Shown here piece by piece: positions 31,819 to 41,584 of a stretch of DNA of 64,000 nt; positions within the stretch are counted from its first letter, which is position 1, and each line of letters starts with the position of its first letter. Origin of the DNA: Halopiger goleimassiliensis (GTDB lineage: Archaea > Halobacteriota > Halobacteria > Halobacteriales > Natrialbaceae); the NCBI RefSeq assembly GCF_000455345.1, contig NZ_HG315691.1:444217-508216 (forward strand). Direction: 5' to 3'. The notes under the pieces were generated by a model, which made no database searches, had not been told where the DNA came from, and saw only the letters and a program-made list of their open reading frames with translations. The translations under genes were made by a program, and so were the position numbers.

Positions 31819-34593
31819 TCAGGCGTCCTGCAACTGCCGCAACACGTCGGGCGCGTCCTCGAGCGCGTCGTCCAGGTCCTCGACGTTGGGGCCGCCGCCC
31901 TGCGCGAAGTCGGCGGGGCCGCCACCGCCGCCGCCGACTTTCGACGCTAATTCGCCGACGACCTCGCCGGCGTTGACGTCCGAGCCGTCGGGGACGGCGA
32001 CGACGAACTGCGCGCCGCTTTCCCCGCTGCCAAGGACGGCGATCTTGCCCTCCTCGGCGATGGCGTTCGCCGTTGCCCGGAGTTCGTCCATGTCCGAATC
32101 GAGTCGGTCGACGACTGCGGTCGTCTCGCCGACGTCGATCTCCTCGGCGTCGCCACCGCCGCCGGCGCGGGCCTCGGCGAGCTGTTCTTTCAGGTCCTCG
32201 ATCTGCTTGCCCCGGTCCTTCCACTCCTCGAAGAAGCGCTCGGCGGTCTCGGGGACGTCCTCGGGGTCGACGTCGAGCACGTCGGCGGCCTCGTAGAGGG
32301 CGTCCTCGGCGGCCTGGGTGGCCTCGAGCGCGGCCTCGCCGGCGGCGAACGTGATGCGCTCGACGCCGTCCTGGACGCGTTCGGTCGAGCGGATCTTGAT
32401 CGCGCCGATGTCGCCGGTACGGGCGACGTGGGTGCCGCCGCAGGCCTGGACGTCCTCGTCGACGTGAATGAGGCGGATCTGCTCGCCCGGCGGGATGCCG
32501 CCCTGATAGAGGTCGAAGCCGTGTTCGGCCTCGGCGTCGTGGCGGTCGGGCCACTCCTGGCTGACCGCGGTGTTGTCCATGACGATCTCGTTGGCACGGC
32601 GTTCGATCTCCTTGACGTCCTCGCGGTCGATGCGGGCGTAGTGGCGCAGGTCGATCCGCGAGGAGTCGACGCCCTTCTGGGCACCGGCCTGGCGGACGTG
32701 TTCGCCGAGCACCTGTCGCGCGGAGTGGATGACGATGTGCGTGGCGGTGTGGTGGCGCATCAACTGGCGGCGACGGGCGGCGTCGATCTGACCGTTGACG
32801 AACTCGCCCTTGCCGGGGTTCTCGTCGGTTCGGTGGAGGATGACGCCGTCCTCGATCTGGACGTCTTCGACCTCGACGGTCACGTCGTCGGTCGAGAGCG
32901 TCCCCGTGTCGGCGGGCTGTCCGCCGCCTTCGGGGTAGAACATCGTCTGGTCGAGCACGACGTCGTAGCCCTCGTCGCGCTCGAAGACGTCCAGTACGAC
33001 CGCCTCGAACTGGGTGCGTTGCTGGTCGTCGTAGTAGAGTTTTTCAGTTTCGGGGAGGTCCTCGAAGCGCTCGTCTGCGTCGTCGGTCACCGTCTCCGTT
33101 CCATCGGGCGTGTCGTGGCGCTCGGCGACGAGGCTGTAGAAGTCGTCGGGGACGTCGACCTCCGCGCCGGCTTGCTCGGCGATCTCGGCGACCATGTCCG
33201 GCTGGATCCCGTGGGAGTCGTAGAGTTCGATCAGCTCTTCCGTGGGGATCGGCTCACCCGTCTCGGCGTACTCCTCGGCGAGGCTCTCGACCCGGCGGCC
33301 GCCGCGCTCGAGCGTCTCGCGGTACTTCTCGACCTCGGTGCGGACGATGTCGCGGATCGTATCGCGGTTCTCGTAGCCCAGCCGCTCGGCCTGCATGTCG
33401 ACGAGTTCGTCCAGCGGCGCGTCGACGCCGACGTTGTCACAGAGGCGCTTCGTGCGCCGGAGCACCATCCGCGCGAGATAGCCCGTACCGACGTTCGAGG
33501 GGACGATGCCGTCGCCGAGCATGTACGCGAGCGTCCGGCAGTGGTCGGCGATGGCGTAGACGTCCTCGAGGGGTTCGACCAGCTCCCGCAGTTCCTCGAC
33601 CGAAACGCCGATCCGGTCGGCGATGTCGCCACGGGCCGCCTCGACGTCGTCGACGTCGTCGATGTCCAGGTTCCCGGAGAGGCGGGCCGCGCGGCCGACG
33701 ATCTCGCTCTCCTCGTCGGTGTAGGAGAGGCCGGCGTTGTCCTTGAGGAAGGCGATCATGTCGGGGTAGATCGCCTCGTAGACCGTCGGCGTCCCCTGGC
33801 TCATCCAGGTCCAGCGCTCGAGGCCGTACCCCGTGTCGACGATGTACGTGTCCATGAACGAGTAGGTGTTCCCGTCCTTGAGTTCGTACTCGCCGTCGGG
33901 GTCCTGCTCCATGCACATGAAGACCAGCGTCGCCAGCTCCAGCCCCTTGTAGATGACCTCGATGGCGGGGCCGGCGTTGCCGCCACCGACCCAGGGGTCT
34001 TCGATGTAGGTGACCTCCTCGATGTCGGCACCCAGCGAGTCGAGCAGCGTATCGCAGAGTTCGACGGTGCGGTCCTTCCAGTAGACCTCGCCCTCGTACG
34101 CGTACTCCGCGTCGGCGTCCTCGCGGGCGTTAAAGGCGTGGTGGGCCATCATCTCGAAGGCCATCGTGTGGCGTCCGGTCTTGCCGACGTTGTCGATGTC
34201 CTGCATCCGAATACAGGGCTGGCTCACGGTCAGCGGATTGGCCGGCGGCGGGGTCTCGCCGGAGGTCACCAGCGGCTGGAAGTCGTAGATCGACGCCTGC
34301 GTCAGCAGGACGTCGTCGCGCCACCGGTTTGCGGCGACGGGGTAGGGCTCGATCCGTTCGTGGTCGTGGTCCTCGAAGAACGAGAGGAAGGCCTCGCGCA
34401 TCTCCTCGAGGCTATACGCCTCCTCGAAACCGGGGTCGTCGATGAAGTCGTACTCGGCACAGGGCGGCTCACCACAGATCTCCCGGTCCTCGTCGCGCGT
34501 CCAGAAGTGGTTCCCGCAGTCGGAACACTCCTTCCGCACGAACCCTTCCTCCTCGAAGTACTCGAGGCGGTACTCGTCCGCCAAGTCGCTCAT
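31819..34593 (-). CDS. alaS: Alanyl-tRNA synthetase
   Basis: A 924-residue archaeal-type AlaRS that charges tRNA-Ala. The N-terminal zinc-binding segment ([13 protein letters not shown], then CGEPPC) is characteristic of archaeal AlaRS. The class II catalytic core is around residues 60-260 ([36 protein letters not shown]). The editing domain has the metal site [12 protein letters not shown] and [11 protein letters not shown], which clears mischarged Ser and Gly. The C-Ala domain near the end is Gly-rich with [15 protein letters not shown] at 34593 ([13 protein letters not shown]) is preferred over the upstream in-frame ATG. Confidence 0.96.
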   Translation of the reverse strand: MSDLADEYRLEYFEEEGFVRKECSDCGNHFWTRDEDREICGEPPCAEYDFIDDPGFEEAYSLEEMREAFLSFFEDHDHERIEPYPVAANRWRDDVLLTQASIYDFQPLVTSGETPPPANPLTVSQPCIRMQDIDNVGKTGRHTMAFEMMAHHAFNAREDADAEYAYEGEVYWKDRTVELCDTLLDSLGADIEEVTYIEDPWVGGGNAGPAIEVIYKGLELATLVFMCMEQDPDGEYELKDGNTYSFMDTYIVDTGYGLERWTWMSQGTPTVYEAIYPDMIAFLKDNAGLSYTDEESEIVGRAARLSGNLDIDDVDDVEAARGDIADRIGVSVEELRELVEPLEDVYAIADHCRTLAYMLGDGIVPSNVGTGYLARMVLRRTKRLCDNVGVDAPLDELVDMQAERLGYENRDTIRDIVRTEVEKYRETLERGGRRVESLAEEYAETGEPIPTEELIELYDSHGIQPDMVAEIAEQAGAEVDVPDDFYSLVAERHDTPDGTETVTDDADERFEDLPETEKLYYDDQQRTQFEAVVLDVFERDEGYDVVLDQTMFYPEGGGQPADTGTLSTDDVTVEVEDVQIEDGVILHRTDENPGKGEFVNGQIDAARRRQLMRHHTATHIVIHSARQVLGEHVRQAGAQKGVDSSRIDLRHYARIDREDVKEIERRANEIVMDNTAVSQEWPDRHDAEAEHGFDLYQGGIPPGEQIRLIHVDEDVQACGGTHVARTGDIGAIKIRSTERVQDGVERITFAAGEAALEATQAAEDALYEAADVLDVDPEDVPETAERFFEEWKDRGKQIEDLKEQLAEARAGGGGDAEEIDVGETTAVVDRLDSDMDELRATANAIAEEGKIAVLGSGESGAQFVVAVPDGSDVNAGEVVGELASKVGGGGGGPADFAQGGGPNVEDLDDALEDAPDVLRQLQDA

Positions 34594-34908
34594 TATACCG
34601 TTGTTGGCCAGCCAGTGCCTAAAACAGTTCCGCAACGTTCATCGCGCGAGAGCGAGGGCGACGCGACGGGATTCGCCGCGACGACGAGCCGCCATTGTGA
34701 CGAAGCGTGGCCGGTCGTACTCGAACACGGAACACCTCCTCCGAAACGGTCTCGACCACCCCCCGTTCGTGGGGGTCGCGCCGCGGGATCGGTCACGCTA
34801 TTAACCCACGAGCATCGGAGATAATTTAATTATCTGGGGGCACTCCCGGGCGCGATTTGGCGATAATCGAGCGTTCGCCGAAACGCCCAGCAGAATCTTT
34901 AGTATGGA
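34594..34908. promoter_or_regulatory. Divergent promoter region, alaS / kinase-like gene
   Basis: A 315-base gap without a gene. On the right it holds a perfect 17-base palindrome (34819-34835), which includes an ATAATTTAATTAT word able to serve as a TATA element, and a CTTTAG box at 34897-34902. The left part is GC-rich and probably contains the alaS promoter; no clear TATA box was found there. Confidence 0.4.
34819..34835. promoter_or_regulatory. Palindrome AGATAATT-T-AATTATCT
   Basis: Two perfect 8-base arms around a single central T. It lies 74 bases upstream of the first possible start of the kinase-like gene and over 220 bases from alaS, so the plus-strand gene is the likelier target. 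Such an element could be a dimeric-repressor operator overlapping the TATA box. Confidence 0.45.
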
Positions 34909-36945
34909 ATGCAGACTGTGGGACAGAGCATAGATTCGGATTCGATGACATCGAAGGCACACTCGACGGCGCACGCGGACTCGCGACTGATCCTCTACGT
35001 CGCCGCGACCGACGACGCGGCCGCGGCCGGAGCAACCGCTCTCGAGGGGGTCGGCGACGGCCACGAGCGAACGGTTCACCCGGTCGACTCGGCCGAGCTG
35101 GCTGCCGATCGAGCGGCAAACGCCGACTGCGTCGTGGTCGACGGCGACCTCGTCGCCGACGAGGACGCGTTCGCGACGGTCGTCGAAGCGGCCGCGGCGA
35201 CGCCGCTGATCGTCTTTGCAACGGGTCCGTACGACGCGACGCAGCCGTCGAACGAGGCCGTGGACGGCTACGTGCGACGGGACACCGAGGACGCACACGT
35301 CCACCTCGTCGACGAGATCGCCCGCGTCTGTCAGACGGCGGGCGCGTCGCCGGCCGACCCCATCGACGACGCGCCGGCCGAGTCCTCGGAGCCGGAACCG
35401 GAGGACGATCCGGAACTGGACGCACGAACGGCGGCGACCGTATTCGAGACGACCGCCGGTCTCGTCGACTGTCGCGACCGCGATCGCCTCTTTCGCCGAC
35501 TGGTCGACGGTGCCGTCGAGGTGCTCGAGTTCGACCACTGCTGGCTCACGACCATCAACTTCGGCGAACTCGTGCCACGGGCGGCGGCCCCCGCCGTACC
35601 CGACGAAGCGCTCGCGCCCGCCTCGCTCGACGAACCGCTCGGCGTCGCCTTCCGCGCCCGGGAACCGATCCGGATCGCCGACCTCGCGACCTACGAGTGG
35701 ATCGAGCCGCCGTTCGAGGGGGCGCGCTCGCTGTGTAGCGTCCCCGTCGGGGACGTCGGCGTGTTACACGTCGCTTCCGAGTCGGCAGACGCCATCGACG
35801 GCCGCGACCTCGCCCTGCTCGAGGGACTTTGTGGGTTCGCGGCGACGATCCTCGAGCGCAACTGGACCGAACGCGGGATCGTCAACGAACGCGATCGCCT
35901 CCAGCGCGAGCGCGAGCGGGTCGTCGAGCAGTACAACCGGCTCAAGGACGAGCGCGACGCCCTGTTCACGCTGTTCCGGAACGTGGCCGAACCGACGGTC
36001 CGGTACGACCTCGAGGACGGCGAGGCCGTCGTCACCGGCGTCAACGCCACCTTCGAGGCCGTCTTCGACGTGGACCGCGAGGAGATCGTCGGCGACCCCG
36101 TCGACGCCGTCGCGCTACCGGAAGGCCTCGCCGGCGAGGCCGCCGCGCTGGCCGACGCCATCCGCGGGGACGAGCGCACCGAACTCGAGGTCCGCCGCGA
36201 GACGCCAGACGGTCTCCGGGACTTCGTCGTCACCGTCGTTCCGCTGTCGGTCACCGAGGGCGGCACGGAGACCGGCGGCCTGCTCGTCTACGAGGACGTG
36301 ACCGACCGGAAACGGCGCGAGCGCGAACTGCTCGCCGCGACCCACCGCCTCGAGCGGCTCGCCGACCGGATCGACGAGGACGTTCGGACGCCGCTGAACA
36401 CCGCCCGGGGCTACCTCGAACTCGCGGAGAAGACCGGCGATGCGGAACACTTCGAGGTCGTCGACGGCGCTCACGAGGAACTCTCCGTCAGACTGCAGGA
36501 ACTCGTCGAACTGGCGACCGGCGACACCGTCGAGGCCGAACCCGTCTCGCTCGCCGACGCCGCGACCCGGGCCTGGATCGCCGCCGACACCAGCGGCGCG
36601 ACCCTCGTCACCGAGGACGACGCCCTCCTCGAGGCCAACCGCAGCGGCCTCCGGGAACTGTTCGAGCACGTCCTGCGGACGACGATCGAACTCGAGGCGG
36701 TCGAGGACGACTCCGACCCGATCACCGTCTCGGTCGGCGCGACAGACGACGGCTTCTACGTCGCCGGCAGCCGACCGGGCGACGACTCCGACCCCGAGCC
36801 GGGCAGCCTCGACGACGCCGACGGCAGCGAGTTCCAGCTCGAGCTCGTCGAGCGGATCGCCGACGCCCACGGCTGGGACGTCGGCGTCGCCGCCGACGAC
36901 GACGGCACGGCCATCGCCTTCCGCGGCGTGGACGTCCTCGAGTGA
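34909..36945 (+). CDS. GAF/PAS sensor kinase-like protein without phospho-acceptor His
   Basis: Up to 678 residues from ATG 34909; ATG 34945 (MTSKAHS) is an alternative. Regions in order: an N-terminal receiver-like alpha/beta domain (about 20-145), a GAF domain (about 175-320), a short coiled coil (about 322-350), a PAS domain (about 350-470), and a histidine-kinase-like dimerisation plus ATPase region (about 475-678). In the H-box the expected His reads Glu490 (IDEDVRTPLNTARGYLEL), and the ATPase part lacks a clear N-box and glycine boxes. It probably senses a signal and interacts with other kinases, rather than phosphorylating itself. Confidence 0.75.
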   Translation: MQTVGQSIDSDSMTSKAHSTAHADSRLILYVAATDDAAAAGATALEGVGDGHERTVHPVDSAELAADRAANADCVVVDGDLVADEDAFATVVEAAAATPLIVFATGPYDATQPSNEAVDGYVRRDTEDAHVHLVDEIARVCQTAGASPADPIDDAPAESSEPEPEDDPELDARTAATVFETTAGLVDCRDRDRLFRRLVDGAVEVLEFDHCWLTTINFGELVPRAAAPAVPDEALAPASLDEPLGVAFRAREPIRIADLATYEWIEPPFEGARSLCSVPVGDVGVLHVASESADAIDGRDLALLEGLCGFAATILERNWTERGIVNERDRLQRERERVVEQYNRLKDERDALFTLFRNVAEPTVRYDLEDGEAVVTGVNATFEAVFDVDREEIVGDPVDAVALPEGLAGEAAALADAIRGDERTELEVRRETPDGLRDFVVTVVPLSVTEGGTETGGLLVYEDVTDRKRRERELLAATHRLERLADRIDEDVRTPLNTARGYLELAEKTGDAEHFEVVDGAHEELSVRLQELVELATGDTVEAEPVSLADAATRAWIAADTSGATLVTEDDALLEANRSGLRELFEHVLRTTIELEAVEDDSDPITVSVGATDDGFYVAGSRPGDDSDPEPGSLDDADGSEFQLELVERIADAHGWDVGVAADDDGTAIAFRGVDVLE

Positions 36946-37118
36946 CGAACGGTGCTCGATCGAGTACGGTGGCCGCGACCCCGCCGTCGGTGACGGGCGG
37001 AGACGGCGTCACTGGCCTGTGTCTGCTTGCCCGCGAGACAGGGTCGGGTGACCGGCACGCTCAAACGACTGTTTGAACTTGCCGAGCCCCTATCATACCG
37101 ACCCTACTATTCATCCGT

Positions 37119-37733
37119 ATGAAACGTAGACGGCTCATCGCCAGTACTGGACTGGCCCTCACACCCACTCTCGTCGGCTGCCTCGAGCATACCGACGGCG
37201 AAACCGGTGGCGACGGAACGGCTACCGGAGAACCAACCGACGAGGGGGACGAGGACGAAGTCGGTGCCGAGAGCACGGAGACGACGCTCGAGGAGCAACC
37301 GTGTCCGCCGTACGAAACGGAGGTCGAACGGACGATCTGTTCACACACGGGAGAGCCGGACGACGCTCCGGTGTCCCTCGAACCGAGTCCCGAACGGAGC
37401 CCCGTGGAGGACGGCTCCCCGATCGAGGCGGTCACGGTGACGGTTCACAATCGATCGTCCGACGAACTGACCTTCAACCCCCACAGTTGGCGGCTCCGAC
37501 GCAAGTCGGGTACCGACTGGGAGGAACTCGAGCGACGGGTTTCGGGTGATGGAACGGTGACCGTCCCGCCGGGCGAGACACACTCGTGGTCGTTCGTCGA
37601 GGTCGTGGAGTCCGTCGACCCGGACGCCGATCTCGAGCCCGGACTGTATGCCGCCGAAATCAGCGTTCCAGCCCCCGACGACGGTGGCTGGATCGCCTGC
37701 GTCGCACTCGTTCGATTCGACGCAGCCGACTGA
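37119..37733 (+). CDS. Lipoprotein, unknown, beta-sandwich-like
   Basis: A 204-residue exported protein. The N-terminus has three arginines and a hydrophobic stretch, MKRRRLIASTGLALTPTLVGC, with the lipobox Cys at residue 21. An acidic linker rich in Gly/Glu/Thr follows (about 22-60). The rest (about 62-200) reads like an extracellular beta-sandwich, with VTVTVHNRSSDELTFNPHSW, VTVPPGETHSW and GLYAAEISV strands. No enzyme motif is visible. It starts 173 bases after the kinase-like gene and is probably separate. Confidence 0.65.
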   Translation: MKRRRLIASTGLALTPTLVGCLEHTDGETGGDGTATGEPTDEGDEDEVGAESTETTLEEQPCPPYETEVERTICSHTGEPDDAPVSLEPSPERSPVEDGSPIEAVTVTVHNRSSDELTFNPHSWRLRRKSGTDWEELERRVSGDGTVTVPPGETHSWSFVEVVESVDPDADLEPGLYAAEISVPAPDDGGWIACVALVRFDAAD

Positions 37734-37793
37734 CGGTCGACACGAGTCCGCGTCGGAGCCGCGGTCTCCGACGTGATCCTCGTGTCGGGACCC

Positions 37794-38783
37794 TCACTCC
37801 TCTTCGAGCGCGAGCGCCGCGAGCATCGCCTCGAGTTGCAGGCGTTCGTTCGCGCCCTCGGTGATCCGGTAATCCACTTCGCCGAGTCGCTCGAGCAGCC
37901 GCACCGTCGCCTGTTCGGGGAGGTCGAACTCCCAGGCCGAGCGGTGGAGCTGGTCGATGACGTCGCCGCCGGCGAGGCCGCGATCCATGAGCAGATCCTC
38001 GAGGGCCGCGCGCGCGGCGGTGAAGTCGCCGTCGATGGCGTGTTCGACCATCTCCTCGACCTCCTCGGGACGGGCGGTCGAGGTGATCGCGAAGACCGTC
38101 TCCTCGTCGACGGTCTCGCCCATGACGGCGGCGGCCTGGAGGCCGTTGATCGCCTTTCGCATGTCCCCGTCGGCCGCGTAGACCAGGGCGTCGACGCCGT
38201 CGTCGGTGACCTCGATCCCCTCGTTGTCGGCGATCTTGCGAACCTGGGCCTCGATCGCCTCCGGCCCGAGTTCGGTGAAGCGGAAGACCGCACACCGCGA
38301 CTGGATGGGGTCGATGATCTGGCTCGAGTAGTTACACGAGAGGATAAAGCGCGTGTTGTTCGAGAACTGCTCCATCGTCCGGCGGAGCGCGGACTGGGCG
38401 TCGCTGGTCAGCGCGTCGGCCTCGTCGAGGAAGATGATGCGGTGGTCGTAGCCGCCGAAGGAAGAGCGTGCGAAGTCCTTGATCCGGTCGCGGACGACGT
38501 CGATCCCGCGCTGGTCCGAGGCGTTGAGTTCGAGGAAGTTCTCGCGCCAGTCGTCGCCGTAGATCTCTCTAGCGATGCTCTGGGCCGCTGTCGTCTTGCC
38601 AGTTCCGGCCGGCCCCGCGAACATGAGGTGGGGCAGGTCGTCCTGCTCGACGTAGCGTTGCAGCCGCGGGACGATGTTCTCGTGGCCCTCGATCTCCTCG
38701 AGTCGCTCCGGACGATATTTCTCGATCCAGACCTCGGTCTTGCCGGGAGTCGGCTCCGCCGCCTCGGCGTCGGCCTCGCTCAT
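37794..38783 (-). CDS. rfcS: Replication factor C small subunit
   Basis: A 329-residue AAA+ clamp-loader subunit that, with the large subunit, loads the PCNA clamp at primer-template junctions. It has Walker [10 protein letters not shown] (about 57-65), Walker [11 protein letters not shown] (about 117-126), the [14 protein letters not shown] segment, and the SRC arginine-finger motif QSRCAVFRF. The C-terminal helices form the collar domain. There is no intein, although inteins are frequent in haloarchaeal RFC genes. A single GTG/ATG-type start at 38783 gives [11 protein letters not shown]. It lies beside samp2 and a universal stress gene; I recall samp2 and rfcS as neighbours in Haloferax volcanii. 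Confidence 0.95.
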   Translation of the reverse strand: MSEADAEAAEPTPGKTEVWIEKYRPERLEEIEGHENIVPRLQRYVEQDDLPHLMFAGPAGTGKTTAAQSIAREIYGDDWRENFLELNASDQRGIDVVRDRIKDFARSSFGGYDHRIIFLDEADALTSDAQSALRRTMEQFSNNTRFILSCNYSSQIIDPIQSRCAVFRFTELGPEAIEAQVRKIADNEGIEVTDDGVDALVYAADGDMRKAINGLQAAAVMGETVDEETVFAITSTARPEEVEEMVEHAIDGDFTAARAALEDLLMDRGLAGGDVIDQLHRSAWEFDLPEQATVRLLERLGEVDYRITEGANERLQLEAMLAALALEEE

Positions 38784-38853
38784 ACCGGCCCAAGGGCCGG
38801 ACCGAAGATAAATCGACCGAAGCGGGGAGCGTCCGGGGGCGTCCCGACGGTCG

Positions 38854-39273
38854 TCACTCGCTCGTCAGCACCGTCACCGGCCGCTCGGTCTCGAGCAACA
38901 CCTGCTGTGTGGTACTGCCGAAGACCGCTTTGCCGGTCGGCGAGCGCTGACGGCTGACCATCACGATCTCGTCGACGTCGGCCTCGTCGGCGATCGTCAG
39001 GATCTCCTCGATCGGGTCGCCGTGTTCGCGACGGACCGTCACGTCCACGTCCGCCGCGTCGAGGGCGTCGGCGACGTCACGGACGCTGTCCGGCAGCTCG
39101 GTGTCGTCGTAGACGTCGTCCGAGCGGACGACGGTATCGTCGGCGACCTCGAACTCTTCGAAGACGTTACAGACGATCACCTCGACGGCGGTATCGGCCG
39201 CTGGGAGCCCTGTCACGTAGTCGACGACCTCGAGGCTGCGGTCGGATTTCGCCGGAACGAGAAGCGTGTACAT
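38854..39273 (-). CDS. Universal stress protein (UspA family)
   Basis: A 139-residue UspA-fold protein. The start [13 protein letters not shown] is typical of the family, followed by the VEVIVCNVF strand and the ATP-binding-type segment with [20 protein letters not shown] near the C-terminus. It ends RPVTVLTSE, another family hallmark. Haloarchaea have many paralogues and the specific role is not known. It is divergent from the SAMP2-like gene across about 92 bases. Confidence 0.88.
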   Translation of the reverse strand: MYTLLVPAKSDRSLEVVDYVTGLPAADTAVEVIVCNVFEEFEVADDTVVRSDDVYDDTELPDSVRDVADALDAADVDVTVRREHGDPIEEILTIADEADVDEIVMVSRQRSPTGKAVFGSTTQQVLLETERPVTVLTSE

Positions 39274-39365
39274 GGACCACAGTTGCGACCGGTGAGAAAT
39301 AGCGCTTTGGGAACTTCCCAGCCCGCGAGCGACGTGTTCAAGTCCGCGGACCGACGAGACCGACT

Positions 39366-39587
39366 ATGCGCGTCACCGTCGACGTCAAGGGCGAGACCAC
39401 CCACGAGGTCGATCTCGAGGACTTCGCGGCCGACTCCGACGCGGAGCCGACCTACGCCGACCTCCTGGGGGCAGTCGAGTTGAGCCCCCACGAGGTGAGC
39501 GTGCTCGTCGACGGCCGACCGGTGCCCGAGGACCAGCCGGTCGACGCCGACCACGTGACCGTCTTGCGGCTGATCAAGGGTGGCTGA
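39366..39587 (+). CDS. samp2: Ubiquitin-like modifier SAMP2
   Basis: A 73-residue beta-grasp protein ending RLIKGG. The C-terminal Gly-Gly is needed for adenylation by the E1-like enzyme UbaA, for protein conjugation and for sulfur transfer to tRNA thiolation. The central segment VELSPHEVSVLVDGRPVPEDQPV and ending VTVLRLIKGG are very like Haloferax volcanii SAMP2 as I remember it. It is slightly longer than that protein through the insert DFAADSDAEP. The E1 and tRNA thiolase genes are not in the window. Confidence 0.92.
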   Translation: MRVTVDVKGETTHEVDLEDFAADSDAEPTYADLLGAVELSPHEVSVLVDGRPVPEDQPVDADHVTVLRLIKGG

Positions 39588-39660
39588 CGACGGAGCGGCC
39601 ACGCGACCGCGCCCCTGCAACCGAGGGGTTGTTGGCGGCCGCCGACGGAAGCATCGATGA

Positions 39661-40098
39661 ATGTTCGTACGGACAGCCGACCGCACCGACGCGCTCGAGG
39701 TCCGCCGGATTCTCGACGGCGCGATGCTCGAACCGGGCGACGTCGAGGCGCGGATCGGCGCGGACGACGTCCTCGTCGCGGGCGACTATCGGGGCTCGAG
39801 CGGCGATCAGACCCCGGACAGGCCGACGGCGGGCGAACGGCTCCTCGGAACGGTCGTCCTCGAGCCCTGCGAGGACGGCGCGCACGTCTCGGCGATCGGC
39901 GTCCGTCGTCGCCACCGCGGACGGGGGATCGGGACCGCCCTGATCGAGCGGGCACTCGAGCGGGAACGGCGGCTCACGGCCCGGTTCGACGACGGCGTCC
40001 GGCCCTTCTACGACGCGCTCGGGTTCGCGGTCGAGCCGATCGACGACCAGCGGTACCGCGGCGTCCTGACCGTCGACGACCACGATGCGGACGGCTGA
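39661..40098 (+). CDS. GNAT-family N-acetyltransferase
   Basis: A 145-residue acetyltransferase. The acetyl-CoA pyrophosphate loop is RRRHRGRGIGTALIERAL (about 102-119), and the C-terminal half has FYDALGFAVEPID, the usual last strand and helix. The acceptor is unknown; small molecules, protein N-termini or antibiotics are all possible. It starts 73 bases after the SAMP2-like gene in the same direction, so the two could be co-transcribed, but nothing links its function to SAMP2. Confidence 0.82.
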   Translation: MFVRTADRTDALEVRRILDGAMLEPGDVEARIGADDVLVAGDYRGSSGDQTPDRPTAGERLLGTVVLEPCEDGAHVSAIGVRRRHRGRGIGTALIERALERERRLTARFDDGVRPFYDALGFAVEPIDDQRYRGVLTVDDHDADG

Positions 40099-40260
40099 GA
40101 GGGCGCGCGACCGAACGTGTTCAGCGAATGCCCAGCGTGTGGGAAGCGGTGGCCCCACTGAAGTGACTCGTCGTCGAGCGACGAACCGAACTCGGCCGCG
40201 CTCGACTGCCTCCAGTCGGCCCCACCGGCGTCGACGACGGCCGATCGACACCCTCGAGCC

Positions 40261-40590
40261 ATGAACGAATACACGCTGACGATCGTGGCGAGCAACGCCG
40301 CGACGCTGGCCACAGGCGGTGCCGTCGCGACGCTCGCGTACCGGGCGTTCCGGCGAACCGGCTCGGCGGCCCTCCGCGCCGTCGCGCTCGGGTTCGCCGT
40401 CATCGTCGCCGGATCGGTCGTCGGGGGCCTCGTCCACCTGCTGTGGGACGACATCGCCCTCGGCGTCGCCCTCCAGAGCTTCGCCACCGCCGGCGGCTTC
40501 GCCATCCTGCTGTACTCGCTCTACACGGAGACCGCGACGACGGAGACCTATCGCCGGGATCGCAGGCACGGCGGTGAGGGCGATGACTGA
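40261..40590 (+). CDS. Three-helix membrane protein
   Basis: A 109-residue protein starting MNEYTLTIVASNAATLATGG. Three hydrophobic helices, about 5-27, 38-62 and 68-92, are followed by a charged tail with TETYRRDRRHGG. This fits a family of short haloarchaeal membrane proteins of unknown role, often located near winged-helix regulators. Its stop overlaps the start of the following RibL-like ORF (ATGACTGA). Confidence 0.65.
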   Translation: MNEYTLTIVASNAATLATGGAVATLAYRAFRRTGSAALRAVALGFAVIVAGSVVGGLVHLLWDDIALGVALQSFATAGGFAILLYSLYTETATTETYRRDRRHGGEGDD

Positions 40591-40870
40591 TCCCGCCGCA
40601 GCAGTCGACGGGACGGAGGACGACCACGCCCGCGTCGGCCACCCGACCGACTACTCCCTGCCGATCCGGGCGATCGATCCAGACGTGCTCGTGCTGGGCT
40701 ACGACCAGCACCACGACGACGCGGCGGTCGAGAGGATGCTCGCCGACTGGGGCATCGACTGCCGGGTCGCACGCGCCGCGGCCCGCGATCCCGACGGCGG
40801 GGAACTGCTCTCGAGCAGCGCGATCAAACGCCGGATCCGCGAGCGTCGGCCGGCCGACGCGACGCGATAA
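40583..40870 (+). pseudogene. C-terminal fragment of FAD synthase (RibL-like)
   Basis: 95 residues from an ATG that overlaps the previous stop. From about residue 20 on, it matches the C-terminal half of archaeal FAD synthases: RVGHPTDYSLPIRAIDPDVL, then LGYDQHHDDAAVERMLADWG and GGELLSSSAIKRRIRER. The N-terminal half with the catalytic HxGH motif is absent, replaced by an acidic linker. A full-length enzyme would be about 140-150 residues. The frame is intact and translationally coupled to the membrane protein, so it could be a decaying gene or a retained partial domain. Confidence 0.7.
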
Positions 40871-40957
40871 TTCTCATCGACCAGTCGAGGGGCAGTCGAC
40901 GAAACGGGAAGCGCAAGAGACGGTAGAATTATCCCGTCCTGTTCAGTCGACAACAGT

Positions 40958-41554
40958 ATGAACGACCGACGTCGCCCGCGCGGTCGCTTCGGCCGCTGGC
41001 ACGCCCTCCTCGAGCGGTACACGCCCGACGGTCCCCTCGGGCGGGTCCTCCTCGGATCGATCACCGGAACCGTCGGCCTCTGGCTTCTCGCGGCCCTGCT
41101 GTTCGAGATTCCTCGCTGGGGGCTGACGCTGTCGGCGCTGCTCTGGGCACCCACGTTGCTCGCCGTCGGCGTCCCGCTGGTGGCGTTCGCCGCCCTCGTC
41201 CTCTGGCCGCTGTACCTCTCGCTCATCGGTAACATCGAGTCGACCGAGGCGTATGCCGGACCCGGATCGAGCAGGGCCAGCACGGGGGCGAGCGACTCCT
41301 CTGCGGTTTCGGGCTCGAGTGCGGGTGGCGTTCGGACGCCCGAATCCACGGCCGGCGAGCGAACGAGCGACCGGGCGGACGATCCGTTCGCGGACCTGAA
41401 GGCGATGTACGAACGCGGTGAGCTTTCCGAAGACGAACTCGAGCGCCGGATCGAGGCCCGCATGGCGGAGTCGGACGATTCGGCCCCGGATGCGACGAGG
41501 GCGGGAGTCGCCGACACCGATCCCGGTCGCGAACGAACGATCGAACGGCGCTGA
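40958..41554 (+). CDS. SHOCT-domain membrane protein
   Basis: A 198-residue protein. Basic N-terminus (MNDRRRPRGRFGRW), two transmembrane helices (about 28-52 and 58-88), a Ser/Gly/Ala-rich linker, and a C-terminal SHOCT domain (about 142-170: DPFADLKAMYERGELSEDEL). SHOCT is a short helical domain of unknown but probably oligomerising function. The tail is disordered and acidic. Its promoter could be the AATTATCC word at 40928-40935. Confidence 0.75.
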   Translation: MNDRRRPRGRFGRWHALLERYTPDGPLGRVLLGSITGTVGLWLLAALLFEIPRWGLTLSALLWAPTLLAVGVPLVAFAALVLWPLYLSLIGNIESTEAYAGPGSSRASTGASDSSAVSGSSAGGVRTPESTAGERTSDRADDPFADLKAMYERGELSEDELERRIEARMAESDDSAPDATRAGVADTDPGRERTIERR

Positions 41555-41584
41555 TCGGGCACCGACCGGCGTCGAGCGGCGGTA

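Noticed and set aside
32428-34824. A 798-residue plus-strand ORF over alaS
   Set aside because: Antisense of a clear AlaRS with intact catalytic and editing motifs; no start context or domain.
38854-39273. The universal stress gene as part of a stress-specific operon with samp2
   Set aside because: The genes are divergent, and UspA paralogues are numerous in haloarchaea, so the proximity says little.
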